Shown piece after piece: positions 34,351-47,218 of a stretch of 64,000 nt of DNA. The translations under genes were made by a program, and so were the position numbers. The stretch is from positions 32,407,850 through 32,471,849 of the forward strand of contig OZ026624.1 of the NCBI GenBank assembly GCA_964020975.1, given 5' to 3'. This DNA comes from Hermodice carunculata. Taxonomy: Eukaryota; Annelida; Polychaeta; Eunicida; Amphinomidae. The notes below the pieces were generated by a model. The model had not been told where the DNA came from. It did no database searches and saw only the letters and a program-made list of their open reading frames with translations. Position 1 is the stretch's first letter. Every line of letters starts with the position of its first letter.

Positions 34351-34689
34351 TTTTGACGGGGGGTGGGTGGGCGGGTCAAGTATTCTAATTTATGTACATG
34401 TACTTTTTATATCAATTCCATTAAATTGATTTAATATCCTACATCCCAAAGGGAGCCCCATGGCACCCCAAAATATTGATCGGTTCTCGCTTTGCATCGC
34501 ATATGCTGAGGCCTCATTTGGGTTGCGGTGAAATTGCAATCCTTTGAACACTCTATCCGTTCCAAAACAATTCAATTTTTCACAAAAAAAAGCAAAATAT
34601 ACTATAACATTGTCTTTAAACAAATCTTAACTGATAATACATCAAGGCGCTTTAAACACTCTACTAAAAGTATGGACGAACATAGCCGC

Positions 34690-35592
34690 AAGGTTGACCT
34701 TGGCTTGTTTCCCAAGGTGGCAATGTGCACACGACTGAACTGCAATCGCAACAGGTGATCGCTTGGTCCTGGGGAAAGTTCCTTCCTCTCCGGTGGCACG
34801 GCCGTACTCGCATCCAGGTTGGATAATTACGCACTTCCCTTAGAAGTTGTGTGTAAACACAAATACGAAATAGCCTCTTATAAAAAAAATGTACCCAAAA
34901 ATTTAACCAAAAGTCAATATTATTACGCACTTTCTTTCGTTCCGGCCGATGTGAACACAAGCGGAGCGTCGACCAACACGTGGACGGATGTATCTATAGT
35001 ATTTCCTGAACATTACTTAGACCTTATGACTTTCTTCCGGATTGATAACAGTAAATTTTCTCCTTAACACTACGTGTATAAACACAAACTATATTTTTGG
35101 CATTCACGGCCCTTGCGTATGTTTCACCGTGTTTCATGCAGCGTGAGGCGGAAGTTACCCGGATGAGCCAAATCGAGACTATGGGTGAACTTTTTCAGCC
35201 TTCAGCCAGAGTAGAGAAGGACCAACTTCCGTTTCTGTTTTACGATAACATATGCTGAAGTTTTGGAACAAATCCGCCTTAAAACTGTAAAGTTAGGTAA
35301 CAGTAAAGTTATATTTTTTCTTTACATAACAGCAAGTATTGGTACACAAAGGCCTTGGGGTAATGCGAAAATGCGATTTCGTTTCGCATTATGTGGCGAT
35401 GTGCGAACGCATGTAACTCTGACTGCATACGCCACGGTTGATCGCTTGGTCTTGGGAAGTTCCTTTGTCTCCGGTGGCAGGGTTGTACTCGCATCTAGGT
35501 TGGATAATTACGCACTTATATTAGAACACTTGTGTACACACAAATAAGAAAAAGCCTCTTATTAAAAGATGTACCCCAAAAATTAACAAACG
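34690..35592 (+). repeat. direct duplication, two ~200-bp copies 683 bp apart
   Basis: TGATCGCTTGGTC at 34756 and at 35439 each begin about 150 bases of matching sequence (CTCCGGTGGCA, GTACTCGCATC, AGGTTGGATAATTACGCACT, AAGCCTCTTAT, GTACCC.AAAAATT). The preceding 40 bases match more weakly. Copies differ by perhaps 15 percent. No coding function is apparent. Confidence 0.7.
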
Positions 35593-35905
35593 ACATGCAG
35601 CTAAATTTTCTTCACGACACAGAGGCGCGTATTTTCGGGTGAAACAATCCCCTAATGTCAACAAGTGAATATTTTCAGACTTCTGAGAGCGACCCTTGAC
35701 CCATATATCAACTTCGCACCAAGTTTTTAACTAAATTGAATTAATTGAGGACTTACAAATGATTCTTTTCAAGCTCTCCAGACTCGCAACCTCAACAGTT
35801 GGGCAATAAACCTCACATTCCCGTTCAGAAAACTTGAATATCCCCAATTTTTTGGGCATTGCCAAGTAACACGTCAACAAACATGGCCGCCAAAACTGGT
35901 TGTAA

Positions 35906-35928
35906 TATCTGTGGCGAAGCCACAGATA
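35906..35928 (-). repeat. 10-bp hairpin resembling a Helitron-like left end
   Basis: TATCTGTGGC, loop GAA, GCCACAGATA is a perfect palindrome. Read on the minus strand, TTTTATCTGTGGCTTCGCC is laid out like the left end of the 30924 element (TTTTTATGTCTGTG, loop, CACAGACATA). No matching right end with CTRR was found, so it may be a lone end or an unrelated palindrome. Confidence 0.35.
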
Positions 35929-37000
35929 AAATGGTCTGAGTAAACTCTTCTGACAACCTACACTACCCAAATTCATTGAGAACCACTAAAATATGATAGA
36001 AGTATCAAAAACTGCTGTGCAGTATGGAAGCTGCAAGGATATACTTCACCATTACTCAATAAACACAACAAAAATTCCGCTTGCGTAACGTACCATTTTA
36101 ATCGCTCAAGTAATGAATAATCAATATCCACATAAGTTCAAAACAAGATATTTAAACACAAATGAATGCATCAAAATGTCACATGACTTTAAGAGATGAG
36201 CATCTGGAGTGCAAATAACACAGTTCATTTAATTTAAAAGTCTTGTACACTTGAGGTTGCAGCATGATATTATGTTGAAGAACATTGATTTTGTTTTTCA
36301 TCCAATTCAAAGGATTATTTGTTTAAACTTGATTTCAAATTACGTTCTTTCGTATTTTAAATTTGGCCACATATGTCCTACTTATGACACCACTTTGACA
36401 GCAGTATCAATGTTCATGTGCATAAAATGTGCTTATTTAGGATGTAATTTTACGAAAATCATTTTGTAGTCATTTGTAAATCAACGTTAGGTCGCCAAAG
36501 CAATGATTAAAAAAATCGACGACATTAACAAATATTTAAAACACCTTTTGTCTGGTTTTTGAATAAATATCTATGTCCATACTTATTTGTAATTAATTAT
36601 AATGTGAGGTCATTTAAGTTCATAACATAGTACAACTTGTGTCTGACATTTATATTCTAAAGGTACCAATGGGGGCAATCAGATTGCATTTCTCCATGTT
36701 ACAGCTTGGCACACAACACATGGAAATTCAGCCGCCTGGAATTGACCTCAGTCCACGAATTCTTGGTTCTTCTGAAAAAAACGTCCGCGATAATTCATTC
36801 CCAAACTCCGACTACACTTAATGCACAGATTTACAAACTTAGCTGAATGTGCGTTCCTCTTATCTACATCGTGTAATCGAAAAGAGTAACAAATGTAAGA
36901 TAAATACTATAGCCAATAAAAAAGAGCATATGATTAGTGTGATAAGACATACATCGAGTACAAAAAAGGGCTGGCAATACCATTTTGCGCCATAGAGCAC
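35929..37000. other. no recognisable feature
   Basis: AT-rich. The two small frames (36251-36469 and 36639-36821) show no family motif. Confidence 0.35.
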
Positions 37001-37075
37001 CTTACAGGGGCGCCGACTGATAATAGTGGAAAGTGCTGCTGGTTCATCCGAGATCCAGGGAGAGCTTTCACAACA

Positions 37076-37118
37076 ATGCGCTCTCTTGTCTATACGGTCT
37101 TCTTTTGCATTGTACGAG
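37076..37118 (+). CDS. possible first coding exon with signal peptide (partial gene)
   Basis: CAACAATGC gives an acceptable start context. The 14 codons read MRSLVYTVFFCIVR, a short n-region and a hydrophobic core, then G split by a GTAAAC donor at 37119 (phase 1). First exons that carry a signal peptide and end in phase 1 are common for Ig-type surface proteins and would fit the phase-1 Ig exon at 51410. It is short and could be chance; no transcript evidence is available. Confidence 0.3.
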
Positions 37119-37899
37119 GTAAACGCAGACTTATGTGTGCTGAAATTTATACTATTTTTTCCTGTGCATGTAAATTATACAACTAGATTGCGATGGGAAC
37201 AAACCTGCTCGAATATGCAAAGATCTCCATATATATTTGCCATAGCACAATATTTAACTTGCACCTCTAAGTAAGACTCATACATTTGTCTCGTGAAATA
37301 CTGACGTCTTTTTTAACCATGCCAGTTATATATTTAATATATAAATCAAAGTTAAATTTGTGGTTAACTATGTTGAAAAACATATGGTCTTTTTAAACAT
37401 ACCGATATTATTTTGAATTGATAACTAAAAATAAAATGTATGGTCGCTTGTGTTGAACTGCACTTTGGTCTTCTGGAACATTTACTCTCCGAGCCGTTTG
37501 AGCAGTTTTCTTTGTTTGTTTAGCATGCGATCTGAAAAGTGCCGCTTAATATTTGCAAAGGGTGTTCTCTTTGAATCCGACGGTGCTAAAGATTTGCACT
37601 TTGTTTTGAAAAAAGATCCGTTCAAAGTTATCTGGGGTGTAGATACATCAAAATCCTCAATTATCACCAGAAATGCCCGTAATTAGTCAATTTGATTTGC
37701 AATATGATGGCCATGAGTTGCACTAACACAGAAAAATTGATTATTTAGGAATAGTGATGAAAGCGGCCGTTCTTAAGTTAACATTATTTACCGAATAAAT
37801 TATGTGAGAACGGACATTATTTTGCTTTGAAAAAAGAAAAGTAGAGATAAAGACTACTCAATTTTACCAACAGTTGTCCTGGATTTATTGGTATACCGT

Positions 37900-38190
37900 T
37901 GTTCTGAAATTTGGTAGTTCTAAACGTGGAAAACAGTACGCTGGTCTTCCCTCGGTTAATGTGATTAAAATCAAAACTGCAGAAAGCGTGATGACTTCTG
38001 CAGGATTGCGCTTGGAGTGTCCATCAAATGACAGAATAACATACCAAAGGCAAACATGGGCAAATACATGTACCTTATCTCAGCGACAGTTTGGGCACGA
38101 GACGCTGGGACTATTTCTGGGAAAGCAAAGTCATCGACAGAGAAAACCAGGAGTTCCGTTTAAATTGCAATGCTTACAAAAATTTTAAGA
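37900..38190 (+). pseudogene. cysteine-containing extracellular-type domain fragment (uncertain)
   Basis: One frame reads AGLRLECPSNDRITYQRQTW. A second frame, about 60 bases on, reads RRWDYFWESKVIDRENQEF followed by RLNCNAY. The wording LxCPSN...ITY and RxWDYxW...FRLNC recalls dermatopontin-type repeats or a decayed Ig domain. The two halves lie in different frames with no clear intron between them, so it is probably a relic. I do not assign a function. Confidence 0.25.
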
Positions 38191-38295
38191 AGGCTCCTAT
38201 ATCATCGTTATAAGGGCGAGCCATTGACATGAATCTGAAATTTTTAAACCTGCGGCTAATGTGACAGTGTTTGTCTGATTGGCCTCGCGTGAAAG

Positions 38296-38433
38296 TGTGT
38301 GTGTGTCTGTGTGCCTGTGTGTGTCTGTGTGTGTTTGTGTCTGTGTGTGTGTGTCTGTGTCTTTGTATGTATGTTTGTATGTATGTATGTATGTATGTAT
38401 GTATGTATGTATGTATGTATGTATGTATGCATG
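38296..38433 (+). repeat. (GT)n then (GTAT)n microsatellite
   Basis: GT units with CT interruptions for about 70 bases, then about 16 ATGT units. Cys-Val and Met-Tyr-Val frames are artefacts. Confidence 0.9.
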
Positions 38434-39425
38434 TGTGTATGTAGAGAAACATCGCAAAGACAACAGTGTTTATATAGACCCTATCACAATGTGTTGTTTT
38501 TCTTTAAATTCCAAGCTTCTATGTACATAAAATATTTTGTCTTGTGTATTTGAATTCAATTTATTTTGAATCTGTATGGGCATAAGAAACAATAAGCAAC
38601 ATTACTGGTCCGCTAAATAGCAGAATTCCCCCTAATTTTAGCAAATGAGAATGAATTAAACGCTGTGTGAATACCTTATCGAGTATACAGAACTAGCCAG
38701 TGTTACCATCTTAATCAATATGCAACTCCATGTACTGTAGAAATCATGCATGACATAAATTATACCCGTAAGTTAGTCTGGTACGCCACACTAGGTAATC
38801 ATCTGCTCATGTCATTTTTATACAGTATGTGAGTATCGGTATAAAGATTTGAACAGGACCAAGCTGTTATTGTTTATATCTTTGATGCTGTCAGCCACCC
38901 TTGCTGCTCAGTAGCAGTCACGTTCCGTAATCAACTGTATCACTACAAGTGGAGATTTCCGCTTACTTTGTGTCTGCACAGCTCAAGTTTCAAACTCAAA
39001 CAACTAACCTAATGTATGTAATTTTATCATCATTACAGAAATTAGAGTGATTAATCATTAATTGTCAGCCTGAATTTGTTTGTTTGGCCTTCAAAATGTC
39101 AAAACGTTATCATACAGGCTTGTAGTCTAAGAGAAATGTCGTGATAAGTGACACTCCACGAAGGATAGGAGCCTGGAACTTCCTGGTTGTGCAGAGAAAT
39201 TGACCTGTACAGTGGTAATGAAAATAATTTGTTTGAAAGAGCGGATGCAAAACAGACATTGCACACACGCACACATTTTTTTCTTTTCTTCTTTTTTTTG
39301 GGGGGGGGGGAGAACTTTACTGGTTCTCATGATATTCCATACTAAATACAAACTTTCTACTGCGGCCTCATGCAATCCGCCGTTCTACATAAGTATTTCC
39401 TTTCCCATCTTTACTAAATGTGGAA
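38434..39425. other. no recognisable gene; G-run at 39298-39310
   Basis: Unique-looking DNA with one T8G13 junction. Confidence 0.35.
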
Positions 39426-39429
39426 CCTA

Positions 39430-40015
39430 ATATATCCTATTCATTGGACACTTCGATCACATTTTTTCCATTTAACCATTTAGGTTCCTTACAGAACCGA
39501 TGTTTTCCAGATATAAAACATTTTGTCTTGACCGGGTTGAATTTTAAACTTCATTTCGTAGAGTATTGTACACACATGTCTATAAGGTTTTTTAGGCCGG
39601 TCACCGTGGCACTAATGAGTGTTACATCATCGGCATAGGCAAATCTATTAAATCTGTATGGGCCAATACACACTCCAAGTTCTGAGTTGTCTAAATCATT
39701 CAGCAGCTTATCAATAAATATATTTAAAAGGAAAGGTGACAATAAACTCTTTTGCCTGGTACCAGATAATATCGAAATGGGCACTGTACCGCCCGTTCCA
39801 CCCAACTACAGCGGACATGCAATTACACCATTTATAAAGAAATACCCAGTGTTCCGCATGCAACTTGCCCAACTACTTATTAAAGAGGCCTGGGTGCCAT
39901 ATACTATCAAAGCATCGCTCGGCGTCGAGACTACATATATAGACTGGACTGCCTTCAGTCTTAAATATGCTCGAATGTCATTTAGAAAACTTGTACACAA
40001 TTTCTTAATTAATTA
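39430..40015 (-). pseudogene. reverse-transcriptase fragment of a LINE (different clade)
   Basis: On the minus strand, 39805-39551 reads SGTRQKSLLSPFLLNIFIDKL and FNRFAYADDVTLIS, containing the RT motifs GxRQ(G)xLLSPxLFN and YADD. Upstream, near 39950-39900, SLDAERCFDSIWHPGLF gives motif A. The SPFLLN wording and AYADD place it away from the GPLLF/FADD type of the other LINEs, nearer L1/RTE-like RTs. Only about 190 codons of palm remain, with at least one frame break. The 3' end near 39430 has no clear tail. Confidence 0.65.

Positions 40016-40071
<56 letters not shown>
40012..40071 (+). repeat. (AT)n(GT)n compound microsatellite
   Basis: About 13 AT units followed by about 17 GT units. Confidence 0.9.
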
Positions 40072-40073
<2 letters not shown>

Positions 40074-40438
40074 TTATTGAATGCCGTTTGTTAAAATTAC
40101 TCTTTAGACACGTATCTTAAAACATGTAATTAGCGTTCGGCATCTTGCGGCAGGCATTACATGCATCTTCTAATTTTCCGACGGGTTCCCTGGCACAAGG
40201 GATGGGGTATTTCATAATTGGTCTTATATACGACAAATAAAGTTTCTCAAGAGTGTTTCTACCCGAAAGAGGTAAATATAAAACACGTATTTAAAGTAAA
40301 AAAATAGGTTAGTTAACCAACAGGACTTTACATCTTTAAACAAAAGTTTAATCTTAACGACTGCGAATAATCCTTTAACCAACGTCCTCATGTTAATGAA
40401 ATGGACCCAAAATAAATTGGCAAGTATCTTTTCAAGTA

Positions 40439-41472
40439 AACCGACCCTTTTTGACTTTCTACTTGTTACCAATTATATAAAAATCCGCTGGTACTACCTG
40501 TCCTGTATCCACTGTTGGGCAATATTCTCCGCTAAGCTCCACCCTTGACTCTCTGGGGCTCTTGGCTGCTATGCTCAGTGTTGCTATTTAAGTCATAGCT
40601 AGGGTACGACTTCAGTGTTTGATACAAAATCCCTAGTCTGGGGCCCACCATTGCCAACATTTGGTAACGCAAAGGCGTTGTATTAACATTTTTCGGTAAT
40701 ACTCACACTGGAAAAGTCCCATTATTGTACATTACATTTATTCGACAAATTAACCTTGCATTAGCACTAATCGCACATATATTTTGGATACTACCTCTTC
40801 AAAATATGCAATCGGGATTAACCCACAAACTTGCCTGCCATTTTGAAAAGTTGGGATTCCGCACTCAATGGTGTGTAAATGACGATAGTAATGGGATTAT
40901 CTTGCGAGGGTTATTATACATATTAAACCAAAAGCATATATTTCGCAAATATTTCAAAGCATCAATAATCATATGCTTTGTTGTGGCCATGATTCACTTT
41001 GATATCCATATAAATAAACCACACATTTCATCAAAACTTCAAAATGTCAGGCTGAACGACCCTTTTTGACTTTCTACTTGTTACCAATTATATAAAAATC
41101 CGCTGGTACTACCAGTCCAGTATCCACTATTGTGCAACATTCTCCACTAAGCTCCACCCTTGACTCTCTGGGGCTCTTGGCTGCTATGCCCAGTGTTGCT
41201 ATTTAAGTCATAGCCTGGGGACGACTTCAGTGTCTGATACAATATCCCTATTCTGGGACCCACCATTGCCAACATTTGGTAACGCAAAGGCGTTGTATTA
41301 ACATTTTTCGGTATTACTCACACTGGAAAGTCCCATGACGATAGTAATGGGATTATCTTGCGAGGGTTATTATACATATTAAACCAAAAGCATACATTTC
41401 GCAAATATTTCAAAGCATCGATAATCATATGCTGTCTTGTGGCCATGATTCACTTTGATATCCATATCAAAT
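40439..41472 (+). repeat. recent ~615-bp tandem duplication with a 150-bp deletion in copy 2
   Basis: CCCTTTTTGACTTTCTACTT at 40445 recurs at 41060, and about 290 bases match at roughly 95 percent. The block GACGATAGTAATGGGATTAT at 40883 recurs at 41337 and extends over about 130 bases. In copy 2 the roughly 150 bases between the two blocks are missing, the junction falling at CCCAT|GACGATAG. High identity indicates a young event. No gene is recognised in the unit. Confidence 0.85.
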
Positions 41473-41782
41473 ATATTTTGTGCCCTTGTCCCGCAAAGCA
41501 TTGTGCCATGTACAAAATGGTGCATGATTTGCCGGCTTGAGGTATTGTGTCTCACTTGGATTTGTAACTGACGTAAATAACTGCTTCAGACACAAACCAA
41601 CCGGCAGATTAATGTCAAGACAGAAAGTCACGTTTTAAAAGTATTTTAACGAGAGTTTTCCCTGGTGACTTGGAGAACAGATACCTGGAACCCAGCAGAA
41701 AATTACAACAATCACCGAACAACCGGGGGAATTGTGTTTCATCGAACGACCATGGCTATGCCTTATTGAACTTTGTGTTGCT

Positions 41783-42045
41783 GGGCTGTTTTATTGGCCC
41801 TAGTTACCCATCCAGACAATTTGAAATGATATGTGTTTCAGTTGATTGTACTGAAAATACCCGCACATGACGGCCACATTTTCGATAAAATCTCTCAACC
41901 CGGGGCTATGACTGTGCTGTTTCCTCGGCCCAAGTTAACCTTCCACTCCAGACAGGTTGAAAAAAATGCTGTGTTTGAGTTGACTTTACTGCAAAATAAC
42001 GGCACACGATGGCCTCTTTTTTGAAAAAATCTTTCAGCTGAGGTC
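41783..42045 (+). repeat. diverged ~125-bp tandem pair
   Basis: Both units share the order GGCTGTTT..TGGCCC, AGTTACC, ATCCAGACA..TTGAAA, TGTGTTTCAGTTGATTGTAC, GCACA.GA.GGCC, TTTTCGATAAAATCT.TCA. Divergence is high. The function is unknown. Confidence 0.55.
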
Positions 42046-43925
42046 AATCAATTTTTGGTAAGGAAAGGGCGGCTTGAAACTTTTATTACGTAACTTAAAA
42101 TTTATTTAGGATCGGGACTCGGGTCTTTTCAGTCGAGTCGGTTGGTTATTGGAACCACACATATATTTCTGTTAGGGCTTCGGTAACTTGGACATATGTT
42201 GAAACACGTTTAAAAAGGATGTTCCTTACCGTTTACACATTACCTCGTTTCACCTTAGTTTAATTTGTTACCTGGGCACAGCCGAAGGCACTTGTCTTTA
42301 ATTAAAAATATGGCAACTAAAACGCATATATCCAATTGTAACAGAAGGAAGGGCCCCAAAGGTATGATCTTTCTTCAGAAAGATTAGAAATGGAGTACAG
42401 AAAAGTAACTTACAATATCGAAAAGGACTCACATTCCATCCAAGAAATGAACCAAGGGCTTCGCTATTCAAGAATAAACAAGGCGATTCCATTCAATAAG
42501 TGCCTCGTCACTTCCATTACTACACACGGCGAGGCCAAGTACTATACGCGAGACTGCAACCCTTTCCATCCAAATAAACATAAAGATGAGCACAGGAGAA
42601 AACATACAAAACAGCGATACAAAAGTCAGGTTGAAAAAAAAACCCATTAAGAAATAATTACGAATAAGTGACAAGCTATTTAAGTAAAGCATACAGATAG
42701 GAGTGAATACAATAGATCTATGTCCTTTAAAACGGCATGAAGGGGGAGGGGAGGTCAGAGCCTCCACCCATCTACAGGCCACGAGCGCCAGCAGTCCGTC
42801 CCACCAGAGCAAAGGCAGAGCCAATAGTCCTCTAGTTGCTCAAGCTCGGTGCCCCTAAGTGGCAGCACGTCACAACCGTAAAGGAATGTAGGAACGTAGA
42901 TAGTTTTAAATAAATGAGATTGACTTATACGGTAAAGGCGAGGAAAATTTAAACCATATAACTTCTGACAAACTATGGAAAGATTGCTTCCAATGTTAAT
43001 AAATTCTATGTGGGATTTAGCTTAAAATTCATCAAATAGACTAATACAAGAATATTAATGTCATTTACAATTTCCATTACTACGTCTCCTTGGGAAACAG
43101 CAGGTCGGTTAACAAACTTGCCCGCTCTGTATAACAAACATTTGGACTTAAAATATATGGGACAAACTGAATAACTATGGGGAGCAAAGCATTCACAAGA
43201 TGACCCCTATATTCGAACTATCCATTTGACCTTTACCTTTAACCCGGATTACAAAACTGTTATGTTAAAAATGTACGCCTTGCATCCACATTTCCACACA
43301 AGGCCTATTTGTTTAAATCATCTAAAGACTTTTTGGGTTATTGAAGCAAAACAATAAACTGGGACAAACGTCAAAGTCGATTATCTTTGGGTAGCGCACC
43401 AAGTAGAGATTCTCCTACAATGGATTCAAGTCCAATTTTGATCTGGATGCTCAATTCCCTTTGCCATTGATGTCCAAGCTTCGCCCTGGCATTAGGAAAT
43501 CACCTCTTTCAACTTTACGGGTATGGTGATCTCACAACACCAGCTCAAGGTCACTGATTGTTATTTCATAACATACTAGTATTGCACATGATCTATATAT
43601 CCGATTAGATTTATCATGTGTAATTCAATCACGTATCGAGATATGGAATTTTTATCTCTTTAAACACATGTTTGTGGCTCGTTTTATCCTTCAAATTATA
43701 GATGGCGCACTAGTATCATATGCAACTGAGATTTTGAACCCTTGCAGAATCGCACTTAATTTGTTAAAGAGCTATCAAACATCAGGGATGCTAGAGTGGT
43801 CAAAAGATTTTCATATTGTGACCCATACTATATATAGCATTGGCGCCATCAATATCGAACTCAATCTAGATCTGTAAACATTTCATAAGTCCTGAAATAA
43901 GGGTAAATCAGGTGCAAGGAGGGCG
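42046..43925. other. no recognisable feature
   Basis: About 1.9 kb. Frames at 42390-42650 and 43668-43877 lack motifs and splice support. Confidence 0.35.
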
Positions 43926-43929
43926 TTTA

Positions 43930-44780
43930 ATCCCTCTAATTCCATTTCAAGCATTGGAAATCCCAAATCTGACGATTCTACCCCTGGTTTAAAACGTCCT
44001 TGGGTCAATGATTCTCCTACAGGCTATTCTCCTCCTATAGCCAGACCGCACTGTGATATGGATTCTGACATGCCAACCGTTGAAGGGGGTGATGACTTTT
44101 TCGCTGAATCCGTGAGCCCGAGAATTGAACGATGGCTAAAGACAGTTATTAGCGAGGTTGTCAATGCTCATGCTGAAAAAATTGAAACCCATGAAACTCG
44201 AGTTTTTTCAATTAGAATTAGAATTAAGAGATGTCAAATCCACCCTAAAAATAGCAAACGAGCTTCATGAGAGAGCCCAAAAGAGCAAAAAAGAAAGTAG
44301 GAAATCTTGAAAACGAACTAGTCGAATAACATTAATGTGGGAGGTGCAATGCAATACCAATATGGTCAAAAGATCCGGAAACAGAGGGTGAGAATACAGA
44401 CACGACTGTTGTGGAACACACCAAAAGTCTGGGTGTCAATGTGGATCGCTCTGAGATTGGTCGTTCTTACCGAGTAGGTAAAAATCTGGATAACAAACCC
44501 CAAGCGATCATAATAAAATCCGTCCCCTATAGGGCCAGAGAAATGATGTTCCTATTCATAAAGAGAAATAAGAACGTCTTCATATCTTATCACGCAGGAA
44601 AGACCATGTTATGTTTGTTGCTCGAGGTCTCCGATGCGAGAAGCGAATTCATTCCTGCTGGCCCGAAGACAGTAGGATGTATATCCGCGAGTTCAACCAT
44701 TCAAACAGGTGAAGTCCTCCAGGCAAAATTTTCCAAATTCATAGAAAAGAGGATTTGGATGGTTACTTGGTCTGAGATCA
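43930..44780 (+). pseudogene. degenerate LINE ORF1
   Basis: An N-terminal part (44058-44270) with a Pro/Ser-rich lead and a helix ERWLKTVISEVVNAHAEKIE is followed, after frame changes, by 44411-44640 reading GVNVDRSEIGRSYRVGK and KPQAIIIKSVPYRAREMMF. These align with IELNDRDICRSHRIGRP and TRAVIIRFATYRARQRV of the intact ORF1 at 2298. It ends with a KEDLDGYL-like C-terminus near 44760. Stops and frame changes show it is dead. It may belong with the ORF2 remnant at 47.5-50.5 kb, but the gap between them is about 1.5 kb longer than in the intact element. Confidence 0.65.
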
Positions 44781-46970
44781 TAGACTATTGTGCGCTCCTT
44801 CCGAGATAAAAACGATTTTTCTCAACTTGTTGACATTATTATATTATTGCGAGGTAAACTAGGAAGCAAAGAGCAATGACGTTACATAATGGTTACCTGC
44901 ACTGAACTATTCTAAATGTCGACACAATGGACCAACTAGTACTTTTGTCCCAGTCACTCCTGCGCGCTGTTGCACGCGTGGTCCACTCCATTTTCAGTTT
45001 TTAGTTCATAGTTCCTTTGTTCCCAAGGGGCTGGTATATATCCTACCGCCTTGCTTTTCCATAGAAACAAAAGCTATTGTTCTTCTCGGAGAGCTTGGTA
45101 TCATGAGAATAACGTACCTCGCGTGCTGATATCTACCCCTTGAGAACAAATAACCATCCCATAAGATTAAAAAAAGGAACAAAGATTATAATGCAATCAA
45201 TCAACATGAAAATATTTTTAACATGTATGGCATAGTCCTGTAGCCCCATGCATCTCTTTAACAAAATGCGTTAGCTCCGTGCAGCCTTTAAAGTTTACTT
45301 TAATAAATATCCGTCAACTATTCTTGAAGACATGTATTACATGAAATAAAGTCTTCATTTTTATAATGTAGACATTTTGTGATTTGCAGTCCGTTGAACA
45401 CGTATATATTACATAAAATAAACCAATGTCACTGCGTTTAACAAAATGACAGAATGACACTGATAAGCAGTGCCTGGCATAACGCATTTAGTATTTGCTG
45501 TATGATATTTTCTATATGTTTCATCTGTTTAATTCATAATGTGTATGTTGATTTTCAGAATAGATCCAAATCAAATCAAATTACCAAGACAGGCTAAATA
45601 TATCACTGCGTTTTGTTGACCAGAAAAAATATGTTAACCGTTCCGTTACAAAACTGCGACAAAGGATATTACAAATTGTGCCTGCAGAAAACCACCCAAA
45701 AATTTAAAACGCAGCCATTTGGATAATATTTGTGTTTTCCACGACTGGATGATATAGGGGCCATCGGGGTTCTGCATATCCAGTATGCATACATGATTTC
45801 CCAGAGCCTTTGCTAATTGGTGCACAGACATACCAAGATCCGCAGCAGTCAGTTCCATGTCCTCAATTTTTGCACAGATTTGACTAGGTTGTATATCATC
45901 ATCAGCAGCAGCAACAGCAGTATCAATATCATTATCATCATGATGTGTATGCAATTTGGCCAGATTGACCACTGTTTACAAGCCTCAAGGTGGATGATCT
46001 GAGGCCAGCACCTTTGGATAACCTCATTCACTATTTCATATTTTTGGATTGTTTGATTCTTTAACTACATGCTCCCAAAAACTCATATGTGTGAACATAA
46101 AATTGATCTCAAAACTTTTGTTTACACTGAAATGTTTAAGCAGTGCTGGGCACATGTTTTTTTTTTTTTTTTTTTTTTTTGCATAGGCATGATAATGAAG
46201 CATGTCTTTGTTTGCACAGTCATTAGTCCATGACCCCTGGAAACCAATTGAGCCATTGACAAGGGCCACTCACAGGAAACCATTAGCCATGGAGAGAAGT
46301 ATGGGCCAGTTCAGACTAATCACTACCATTGTTCTGACTACTTTGAAATTCTCTATTGATGTACAAACAAATTAGCACAATCCACTTACTGGTCCCCAAA
46401 AATGGAAAGCCGCATGTGAACCCACACCGTAATAAGCTAGGTGTTGTGTTCCCAAGTTAAAAAAGTTGAGATTTAAGCCCCAAAATATACTTCTTTTATG
46501 ACAACATCACAGAGGTAAAGCTACAAGTTTATTTCACCGAATAATTAAAACACAGAACAGGAGAAACGGGTATGTGTCATATTATTTATGCCATTTTAGG
46601 ACTAACCATTGAATTCGATCCTGGACATGGATATATATTCTACATTTATTCTGATTTCAATTTGGAAAAAAAAATGTGTGACTTCTGTGCGAAAAATGTT
46701 AAAATCCTACCAAGTCGGAAAGAATGCTTTTAAAATTTCAAAAAAATATCAAGGCTTGCAAAAAAAAACCCCCTATGGATACAAATCTATGGATATGTAT
46801 TAATCAGAAAATATATAGGTTTATTGTACTTGTGAAAAAATTAAAGGGGTAATATCCATTCAAAGTTGCCAGTCTCACTGCGCACTACCTTCACAGCTTA
46901 CACCTTAAGCCAACTTCTTCGTATTTCGGGGAACAGTAACATGCGCCAGTGTGTGACCTTTTAATCCGAA
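44781..46970. other. no recognisable gene; T-run at 46159-46180
   Basis: About 2.2 kb. The T-run could be a retroposed poly-A tail on the minus strand, but the sequence next to it is not recognised. The minus frame 45646-45972 contains only a polar low-complexity stretch. Confidence 0.35.
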
Positions 46971-46974
46971 TACC

Positions 46975-47170
46975 TTTGTCATTCATTGGTGGATATTTTG
47001 TTTTTCTTGTTTGACCGTAGGGGTGCCCTTTTAACGCTGCCTTTGTCATTCATTGGTGGATATTTTGTTTTTCTACTTTGACTGTGGTGGTGGCCCTTCA
47101 ACGCTGCTTTGTCATTCATTGGTGGATATTTTTGTTTTTCAACTTTGACCTTCGTGGTGCACTTTTAGGC
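46975..47170 (+). repeat. 67-bp minisatellite, three units
   Basis: TTTGTCATTCATTGGTGGAT starts at 46975, 47042 and 47108. Each unit then has ATTTTGTTTTTC, a TTTGACC-like word and GGTG.CCTTTTAACGCTGC. Units 1 and 2 are about 85 percent identical. Confidence 0.85.
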
Positions 47171-47218
47171 TATTTATAAATGCAAACTCTCTTTTTATTG
47201 TTGAACAATGAACTAAAA

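Noticed and set aside
38279-38553. Cys/Val-rich frames resembling a secreted cysteine-rich peptide
   Set aside because: They translate a (GT)n(GTAT)n array.
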